A stretch of DNA of 37,346 nt from positions 1 to 37,346 of the forward strand of contig JAGAPG010000011.1 in NCBI GenBank assembly GCA_017623355.1, read 5' to 3'. Both the position numbers and the translations under genes were made by a program. This DNA comes from Clostridia bacterium. Its GTDB lineage: Bacteria > Bacillota > Clostridia > Oscillospirales > CAG-272. A model generated the notes under the pieces. That model did no database searches. It was not told the origin of the DNA and worked only from the letters and a program-made list of their open reading frames with translations. This document shows, piece after piece, positions 31,707 to 37,346 of the stretch (positions are counted from its first letter, which is position 1; every line of letters begins with the position of its first letter).

Positions 31707-32672
31707 ATGAAAGACATCTTTGAACAGCTTTACGGTTACGGACTTGTTCCTGTAATCAAAATCACAAAAACAGAAAATGCAGTTCCCCTCGCAAAAGCAC
31801 TTGCCGAGGGTGGACTTAACTGCGCCGAGATTACCTTTAGAACAGCGTGTGCGAAGGACGCTATAAAAGAGGTAACAAAAGCGCTTCCTGATATGCTCGT
31901 AGGCGCGGGAACAGTACTTACTCCCGAGCAAGCAGACGAGGCAGTTGAGGCAGGAGCTAAATTTATCGTAAGCCCCGGTCTTAACCCCAGAGTAGTAAAG
32001 CACTGTCTTGATAAGGGTATTCCCGTTCTTCCCGGATGTGCAACACCGAGCGAGGTAGAGCAAGCGCTTGAGCTCGGACTTAAGGCAGTAAAATTCTTCC
32101 CTGCTGAGGCAGCAGGCGGACTTAATATGATAAAGTCAATGAGCGCACCTTACGGAAGTCTTAAATTTATGCCTACAGGCGGAATAAACGAAGAAAATAT
32201 GCTTCAATATCTTGCATTTGATAAGATCATTGCTTGCGGCGGAAGCTTTATGGTGAAGGATTCACTTATCGAAGCAGGTAAGTTTGACGAGATCAAGGCG
32301 CTTACAAGAAGCGCGGTTATGAAGATGCTTGGCTTTAAGCTTGTACATATCGGAATAAACTGCGAGAATAAAGAGGAGGCAACAAAGGGAGCAAAGCTTA
32401 TAGAGGCTATGTTTGGTATGGAATGTAAGGAGGGTGCTAAATCAACATTCTGCGGAAGCGATTTTGAATTTATGCATACAAAATTCTATGGCAAAAACGG
32501 ACATATTGCCATAGCTACAAATTTCCCTGATCGTGCCAAGGCTTATCTTGAGAGCCAAGGTGTTGAATTTAATATGGAGAGTGCCGGATACGACGAAAAG
32601 GGCAAGCTTAGATTTATATACTTAAAGGATGAGGTTTGCGGCTTTGCAATTCACCTCGTGAAAAAGAAATAA
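31707..32672 (+). CDS. KDPG/KHG aldolase fused to a VOC-like domain
   Basis: Residues 1-205 form a class I aldolase of the 2-keto-3-deoxy-6-phosphogluconate / 4-hydroxy-2-oxoglutarate family. The general acid Glu41 is in EITFRT, the GAGTVLTPEQ motif is present, and the Schiff-base Lys129 is in KAVKFFPAEA. Residues about 208-321 have the beta-alpha-beta-beta-beta look of a vicinal-oxygen-chelate (glyoxalase-like) domain, from KLVHIGIN to CGFAIHLV. Fusions of this kind are known in gut Firmicutes. GAGG lies 9 bases upstream of the ATG, and prfA begins 3 bases after the stop. No kdgK, uxu or edd gene is nearby, so the physiological substrate is unclear: KDPG or 4-hydroxy-2-oxoglutarate. Confidence 0.9.
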   Translation: MKDIFEQLYGYGLVPVIKITKTENAVPLAKALAEGGLNCAEITFRTACAKDAIKEVTKALPDMLVGAGTVLTPEQADEAVEAGAKFIVSPGLNPRVVKHCLDKGIPVLPGCATPSEVEQALELGLKAVKFFPAEAAGGLNMIKSMSAPYGSLKFMPTGGINEENMLQYLAFDKIIACGGSFMVKDSLIEAGKFDEIKALTRSAVMKMLGFKLVHIGINCENKEEATKGAKLIEAMFGMECKEGAKSTFCGSDFEFMHTKFYGKNGHIAIATNFPDRAKAYLESQGVEFNMESAGYDEKGKLRFIYLKDEVCGFAIHLVKKK

Positions 32673-32675
32673 TAT

Positions 32676-33740
32676 ATGTTAAATAAATTAAATCAAGCAG
32701 AGGAAAGATTTTTACAGATAGAGCAAAGACTTCAGGATCCTGAAACGGTATCAAAGCAGGATGAATTTACAAAGCTTATGAAGGAATATAAAAATCTTTC
32801 CCCAATCATTGAAAAATACCGCGAATATAAGAAAACCCTTGACGATATGGAAGGGGCAAAGCTTCTTATGGACGAGGGCGGAGAGCTTTACGATATGGCT
32901 GTTGAGGAATATAGGAGCTGTAAGGAAAGGATCGACGCTATTGAAAACGAGCTTAAATTTCTTCTTATTCCCAAAGACCCCAACGATGATAAAAACGTGG
33001 TTGTTGAGATCAGAGGCGGAGCAGGCGGAGATGAGGCAGCGCTTTTTTCGTACGTTCTTTACAGAATGTATAATATGTACGCGGCAACCGCAGGCTTCAA
33101 AACAGAGCTTATAAGCTGTAACGAAACTGAACTTGGCGGATTTAAGGAGGTTACCTTTATGATCTCCGGAGAGGGAGCGTATTCGCGCTTTAAATTTGAA
33201 AGCGGAGTTCACAGAGTGCAAAGAGTTCCCGAAACCGAAACGCAAGGCAGAATACACACCTCAACAGCAACCGTGGCAGTTCTTCCCGAGGCTGAGGAGG
33301 TAGAGGTCGATATATTACCGACTGACGTAGTAATAGAGACCTGTAAAAGCAGCGGTGCAGGCGGACAGCACGTAAACAAAACAGAATCCGCAATTCGTCT
33401 TATTCATAAGCCTACGGGTATCGTAGTAGAGTGTCAGGATGAGCGCAGTCAGTTTAAAAACAAGGATAAGGCTTTTAAAATTTTAAGAACTAAGCTTTAT
33501 GATATGAAACAGCAGGAGATGAATTCAAAAATAGCATCTGAGCGTAAAAGTCAGGTAGGTACGGGCGACAGAAGCGAGAGAATAAGAACTTATAATTATC
33601 CTCAGGGCAGAGTTACCGATCACAGAATAGGACTTACGATATATTCCCTGGAGGCTTTTTTGAATGGAGATATTGCCGAGATGCTCGATAAGCTTGCAAC
33701 GGCTGACGCTGCTGAAAAATTAAAGGGCGGTAACGAATGA
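32676..33740 (+). CDS. prfA: Peptide chain release factor 1
   Basis: RF1 terminates translation at UAA and UAG codons. The 354-residue protein carries the RF1 anticodon tripeptide P-x-T as PET (185-187) and the catalytic GGQ (229-231) within SSGAGGQHVNKTESA, plus the GAGGDEAALF block. The start ATG at 32676 has only a poor AG-rich ribosome binding site and lies 3 bases after the previous stop, so it may rely on coupled translation. The stop codon overlaps the tsaC start. In most Firmicutes prmC, the GGQ methyltransferase, follows prfA. Here it does not. Confidence 0.97.
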   Translation: MLNKLNQAEERFLQIEQRLQDPETVSKQDEFTKLMKEYKNLSPIIEKYREYKKTLDDMEGAKLLMDEGGELYDMAVEEYRSCKERIDAIENELKFLLIPKDPNDDKNVVVEIRGGAGGDEAALFSYVLYRMYNMYAATAGFKTELISCNETELGGFKEVTFMISGEGAYSRFKFESGVHRVQRVPETETQGRIHTSTATVAVLPEAEEVEVDILPTDVVIETCKSSGAGGQHVNKTESAIRLIHKPTGIVVECQDERSQFKNKDKAFKILRTKLYDMKQQEMNSKIASERKSQVGTGDRSERIRTYNYPQGRVTDHRIGLTIYSLEAFLNGDIAEMLDKLATADAAEKLKGGNE

Positions 33741-34780
33741 AAACGGAACTTCTAAGGGTTGATGAACGATCCGATGAGATACTTCAAAGGGCTGCTGAGC
33801 TTATAAAAAGCGGAGCCTTGGTCGGCTTTCCAACGGAAACAGTATATGGACTTGGAGCAAATGCCTTTGACGCAATGGCTTGTCTTGAAATATTCAAGGC
33901 AAAGGGCAGGCCTGCTGACAATCCGCTCATAGTACATATATCAAAGCCCGAGGATGCCGAAAGAATATCATATACAAATGAGTTGTATTATAAGCTCGCA
34001 AAAAGATTTATGCCCGGTGCTCTTACAGTAATAATGCCAAAGAAAGATATTATACCGAGTGAGGTTACTGCAGGGCTTGATTCTGTTGCGGTAAGATGTC
34101 CTGTAAATAAAATAGCTAACAGGCTGATAGATTTCAGCGGTGTTCCTATAGCAGCTCCATCAGCTAACCGATCGGGAAAGCCGTCACCTACGAGCGCAAA
34201 GCACGTTTTTGACGATATGAACGGAATAATTCCCATGATACTTGACGGCGGTGATTGCGATGTTGGTGTTGAATCTACCGTTATAAAAATAAGCGAGGAT
34301 TCTATAATATTACTTCGTCCGGGTGCAATAACCTTTGAAATGCTAAAGGAGGTTTGTGATAATGTAAGCATATCCTCGGCAGTGACAGAGGAGCTGAAGG
34401 AGGGTGAAAAGCCTCTTTCTCCCGGAATGAAATACAAGCACTATGCTCCTAACGCACAGCTTTATCTCGTTGATGACGAATATGTTGATTTTGTTTCGTT
34501 TGTAAATGAAATGTCAGCTAAGGAAAACTGCGCTGTGATGTGTTACGACGAGGAGCTCGCGAATATAAAAACAGACAAGCTTTTGCCTGTCGGTAAAAAG
34601 AATGATATAAAAAAACAAACCAAAAGACTTTTTATGCTCTTACGAAAAGCAGACGATATGAAAGTAACGGCAATCTACGCTCACCTTCCGCAAAAAAGCG
34701 GAGAATCACTTGCTATGTATAATAGAATGATCAGAGCGTGCGCTCACAGAGTAATAGGAGGGACAAATGGCAAGATCTAA
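33737..34780 (+). CDS. tsaC: L-threonylcarbamoyladenylate synthase, Sua5/YwlC type
   Basis: This enzyme makes threonylcarbamoyl-AMP, the first step toward t6A37 in tRNAs that read ANN codons. The 347 residues include the YrdC/TsaC domain (1-200) with GFPTETVYGLGANA, KGRPADNPLIVHI and SANRSGKPSPT, then a linker (LSPGMKYKHYAPNA) and the smaller Sua5-specific C-terminal domain, so it is the long Sua5/YwlC form. It overlaps prfA by 4 bases (ATGA), and the next gene starts 14 bases before its end. The pairing of tsaC with prfA is a common Firmicutes arrangement. Confidence 0.95.
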   Translation: MKTELLRVDERSDEILQRAAELIKSGALVGFPTETVYGLGANAFDAMACLEIFKAKGRPADNPLIVHISKPEDAERISYTNELYYKLAKRFMPGALTVIMPKKDIIPSEVTAGLDSVAVRCPVNKIANRLIDFSGVPIAAPSANRSGKPSPTSAKHVFDDMNGIIPMILDGGDCDVGVESTVIKISEDSIILLRPGAITFEMLKEVCDNVSISSAVTEELKEGEKPLSPGMKYKHYAPNAQLYLVDDEYVDFVSFVNEMSAKENCAVMCYDEELANIKTDKLLPVGKKNDIKKQTKRLFMLLRKADDMKVTAIYAHLPQKSGESLAMYNRMIRACAHRVIGGTNGKI

Positions 34781-37010
34781 GAAAATAGAAGAAAAGGAAA
34801 GGTATATCGAATCAGAGCCGATATATCAACCGATTACGGAAACGATAGAAACTAACTATATGCCCTATGTTGTCAGCGTAATGGTATCGCGTGCAATTCC
34901 CGAAATAGACGGCTTCAAGCCTTCTCACAGAAAGCTTCTTTATACTATGTATAAAATGGGGCTTATGACCGGTCATAGAACAAAGAGCGCGAACATCGTC
35001 GGAGAAACGATGAAGCTTAATCCTCACGGAGATATGTCCATATATGAAACTATGGTGCGTCTTACGCGAGGAAATGAAGCGCTTTTGCATCCGTTTGTTG
35101 ACTCCAAGGGAAGCTTTGGTAAGCAATACAGCAGAGATATGGCGTTTGCCGCGTCAAGATATACAGAGGCGAAGCTTGATCCCTTCTGCGCAGAGATATT
35201 CAGCGGAATAGATAAAAACGCAGTTGATATGATGGATAACTACGATAATACCACGAAGGAGCCGAGACTTTTGCCGACTACGTTCCCGAACGTTTTGGTA
35301 TCCGCAAATCTTGGTATTGCCGTAGGTCTTGCATCTTCGATCTGCTCGTTTAATCTCGGTGAGATATGTGATGCCACGATCGCTATACTTAAAAATCCGC
35401 GCACAGGCACGGATAAGATATTGGATATCGTAAAAGCCCCTGATTTTCCCGGTGGAGGATACGTTATATATGAGCCTGATCAGATAAGAAAGGTTTATGA
35501 AACCGGCAAGGGCTCGATAAAGCTAAGAGCAAAATATGAGTACGATCCCAATGAGAATTGTATTGAAATACTTGAAATACCCTATTCCACTTCAATAGAA
35601 GCGATACTTAAGGATATTTCAGATATGTTCAAGGAAGGAAAGCTTAAGGAGATTACTGATTTCCGTGATGAAATTGACCTAAAGGGCTTTAAGCTCACAA
35701 TAGATCTTAAAAAGGGAGCAGACCCTGATGCCCTTATGCAAAAGCTTTATAAGTTTACGCCTCTTGAGGATAGCTTTGCCTGCAACTTCAATGTGCTGAT
35801 AGACGGCGCTCCCAAGCAAATGGGAATAAAGGAGATACTTACCGAATGGATAAAATTCCGTATAGGCTGTCTTACAAGAGAATTTACTTTTGATCTCAAC
35901 AAGAAAAAGGACAAGCTTCATCTTCTTTTGGGACTCAGTAAGATACTTCTTGATATTGATAAGGCTGTTAAGATAGTTAAGGAAACCGAAAGGGACGAGG
36001 ACGTAGTTCCAAATCTTATGGCAGGCTTTGGAGTAGATAAGATACAGGCAGAATATATTGCCGATATCAAGCTCCGTCATCTTAACAGAGAATATATTAT
36101 GAATCGTCTTGCCGAGATCGAGGGCTTGCAGAATGATATAAATGAGATAAACGCGATTCTTGAGGATGAGATAAAGATGAAGGCGTATATCATAAAGCAG
36201 CTCAACGATATCAAGAAAAAATACGCAAAGCAAAGAAGAACTCAAATAATGCAGGCTACGGATATCAAGGAATTTGATAAGGAAAGCTTGATAGAGGATT
36301 ATGCCGTAAATGTATTCTTTACAAATGACGGATATCTAAAGAAGATAACGCAACAGTCGTTAAGAGGAAATTCGGAGCATAAAATAAAGGACGGGGACTT
36401 CATTTTCAGCGAGGAAGAGGCACGAAATAAGGATGAGATCATATTCTTCACAAATAAGGCACAGCTTTATTTTGCACATCTTTCAGACTTCGAGCTTTCA
36501 AAGGCGTCGGAGCTTGGCACATATGTTGCTAAAAAGCTAAAATTCGACGATGACGAAAAACCTGTATTTATGAAGATAAATCCGTCGTATGATGAAAAAC
36601 AAAATGTCATTTTCGTATTTGAAAACGGAAAAGCGGTAAGAGTGCCGATGAGCGCCTATACGACACAGGGCTCGCGTAAAAAGCTTAAGAAGGCGTTTTC
36701 AGACGCATCTCCTATAGTTTCTGTAATATACGAAAAGAACGACGATTATATTCTTATGGTGAATTCGGATTCAAAGGCGATACTCATAAGACCGTCGCTT
36801 ATTCCAATCAAAACCACAAGAAGCTCTATTGGCACAACAGTATTTGCGATGAATCTAAAGAAAAATCAAAAAATAGTAGAGGTTCTTGAAAAATACGAGG
36901 ACAAATATCCCGAGGCACTTTCCCGTTACAGAAAGATAAAGATCCCTGCAACAGGAGTTCTTATAAGCGATAAGGATATAACAACAAAACAAATAAAAAT
37001 AGATTATTAA
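34767..37010 (+). CDS. Type IIA DNA topoisomerase A subunit (GyrA/ParC family)
   Basis: A 747-residue A subunit of a type IIA topoisomerase, which cuts and rejoins both DNA strands through a tyrosine. The breakage-reunion domain has FKPSHRKLLYTMY, the NPHGD motif (85-89), and the catalytic Y132 in ASRYTEAKL. A coiled-coil tower follows, with the C-gate near 410-480, and then a short C-terminal beta-propeller region that lacks the GyrA box (QRRGGKG). This makes a gyrase assignment unlikely and points to ParC or a clostridial paralogue. AGGAGG lies 6 bases upstream. Residues equivalent to the quinolone-binding Ser83 and Asp87 of E. coli GyrA are Met90 and Glu94. No B subunit gene lies in the window, so the partner is unknown. 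Sequence identity to GyrA looks low, suggesting a divergent paralogue. Confidence 0.88.
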   Translation: MARSKKIEEKERYIESEPIYQPITETIETNYMPYVVSVMVSRAIPEIDGFKPSHRKLLYTMYKMGLMTGHRTKSANIVGETMKLNPHGDMSIYETMVRLTRGNEALLHPFVDSKGSFGKQYSRDMAFAASRYTEAKLDPFCAEIFSGIDKNAVDMMDNYDNTTKEPRLLPTTFPNVLVSANLGIAVGLASSICSFNLGEICDATIAILKNPRTGTDKILDIVKAPDFPGGGYVIYEPDQIRKVYETGKGSIKLRAKYEYDPNENCIEILEIPYSTSIEAILKDISDMFKEGKLKEITDFRDEIDLKGFKLTIDLKKGADPDALMQKLYKFTPLEDSFACNFNVLIDGAPKQMGIKEILTEWIKFRIGCLTREFTFDLNKKKDKLHLLLGLSKILLDIDKAVKIVKETERDEDVVPNLMAGFGVDKIQAEYIADIKLRHLNREYIMNRLAEIEGLQNDINEINAILEDEIKMKAYIIKQLNDIKKKYAKQRRTQIMQATDIKEFDKESLIEDYAVNVFFTNDGYLKKITQQSLRGNSEHKIKDGDFIFSEEEARNKDEIIFFTNKAQLYFAHLSDFELSKASELGTYVAKKLKFDDDEKPVFMKINPSYDEKQNVIFVFENGKAVRVPMSAYTTQGSRKKLKKAFSDASPIVSVIYEKNDDYILMVNSDSKAILIRPSLIPIKTTRSSIGTTVFAMNLKKNQKIVEVLEKYEDKYPEALSRYRKIKIPATGVLISDKDITTKQIKIDY

Positions 37011-37023
37011 AGAGGAAAAAACA

Positions 37024-37239
37024 ATGTCTAAAACAGAAAAGAAAACAGTAAAAAAAGAAGAAAATGTAGCTAAAAAGGTTGCTAAGCCTCAGGGTACTCA
37101 AGAGAAAAAAAGAAAAATGACAACAAGAGTGCTTGCAATAGCCCTTGCAGTCCTTATGCTCGCGTCGTTCACTGTTATTGCGGTGCTTGGAATAATGGAT
37201 ATTGTAGGAGCCGGTGCTCATCACGGACACGTTCATTAA
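37024..37239 (+). CDS. Small Lys-rich single-pass membrane protein with His-rich tail
   Basis: A 71-residue protein that I do not recognise. The first 35 residues are strongly basic (KKTVKKEENVAKKVAKP and RKM), then comes one hydrophobic segment (about 34-60) and an extracytoplasmic tail ending AHHGHVH with four His. The basic N-terminus suggests an inside-facing anchor by the positive-inside rule. GAGG lies upstream of the ATG, 13 bases after the topoisomerase stop, and the gene is followed by a terminator, so it seems to be a genuine last gene of the operon. A role in metal binding is only a guess from the His residues. Confidence 0.65.
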   Translation: MSKTEKKTVKKEENVAKKVAKPQGTQEKKRKMTTRVLAIALAVLMLASFTVIAVLGIMDIVGAGAHHGHVH

Positions 37240-37250
37240 TTTGACGAAGG

Positions 37251-37280
37251 AAAAACAGGCGATACAAATCGCCTGTTTTT
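37251..37280 (+). terminator. Terminator closing the 28038-37239 gene run
   Basis: 13-bp stem (AAAAACAGGCGAT at 37251-37263 with 37268-37280), ACAA loop and T tract. It shares the ACAGGCG core with the terminator at 500-525. The rest of the window to 37346 is AT-rich, with no gene seen. Confidence 0.88.
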
Positions 37281-37346
37281 CGTTTGATTTAGAAAAAATT
37301 TAATAAAAAAACGTCAAAACAAAAATAAAATAAAAAAATTTAAAAA

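Noticed and set aside
1-37346. CRISPR arrays, insertion sequences, integrase genes, tRNA or rRNA genes
   Set aside because: No regular direct repeats with spacers, no transposase or integrase frame, and no intergenic space large enough with tRNA-like structure was found.

Overview
This window is chromosomal DNA from a low-GC Gram-positive anaerobe, most likely an endospore-forming member of the Clostridia (Oscillospirales-like or a relative). The grounds are the AT-rich composition, strong GGAGG-type ribosome binding sites, TTGACA / TAAAAT-TATAAT promoters, A-tract/T-tract terminators, a clostridial 2[4Fe-4S] ferredoxin, an NfnAB electron-bifurcating pair, and spore-linked genes (cwlD, ricT, cotJABC). 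It reads as a core-genome region. I see no phage, insertion sequence, CRISPR array, tRNA or rRNA.

Layout. Position 1-486 is the 3' end of a secreted or surface-like protein entering from the left. From 512 to 13792 everything is on the minus strand, in several transcripts: MFS transporter; asnB; radA with its own promoter; tatD-cwlD; nagA-metG; a TrmN6-type methyltransferase with rsmI; a 56-residue ferredoxin gene; and holB-ricT from a perfect consensus promoter. From 14066 to 17442 gap and comEC run on the plus strand. trkA-trkH (20377-17478) run on the minus strand and end at a terminator shared with comEC. From 20582 onward all genes are on the plus strand: the spore coat operon cotJABC; a LysR regulator, NAD kinase, nfnA and nfnB transcription unit; a lipoprotein HtrA-type protease; and a tightly packed nine-gene run (28038-37239) of Gfo/Idh oxidoreductase, coaE, lytic transglycosylase, M18 aminopeptidase, KDPG aldolase-VOC fusion, prfA, tsaC/sua5, a GyrA/ParC-type topoisomerase subunit and a small membrane protein, closed by a terminator at 37251-37280.

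How genes work together. The clearest functional unit is 21891-25985. NAD kinase makes NADP and NfnAB couples NADPH, NADH and ferredoxin, under a LysR-type regulator that heads the same transcript. CwlD (cortex muramic lactam) and CotJABC (coat, manganese-catalase-like) point to sporulation. TrkA and TrkH form a K+ uptake system. RsmI, MetG, PrfA and TsaC serve translation.

The most unusual items are: a ComEC whose C-terminal metallo-beta-lactamase domain has lost every metal-binding motif; a trypsin-like lipoprotein carrying five tandem C-x9-C-x2-C repeats of about 39 residues; a type IIA topoisomerase A subunit with changed quinolone-pocket residues and no partner gene in view; the aldolase-VOC fusion; and a double hairpin in the cotJ leader. 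I do not see a wholly new multi-gene system. The NADP(H) module and the repeat-bearing protease are the best leads. Start sites were re-chosen by ribosome binding site in many genes, and no intergenic gap exceeds 300 bases.
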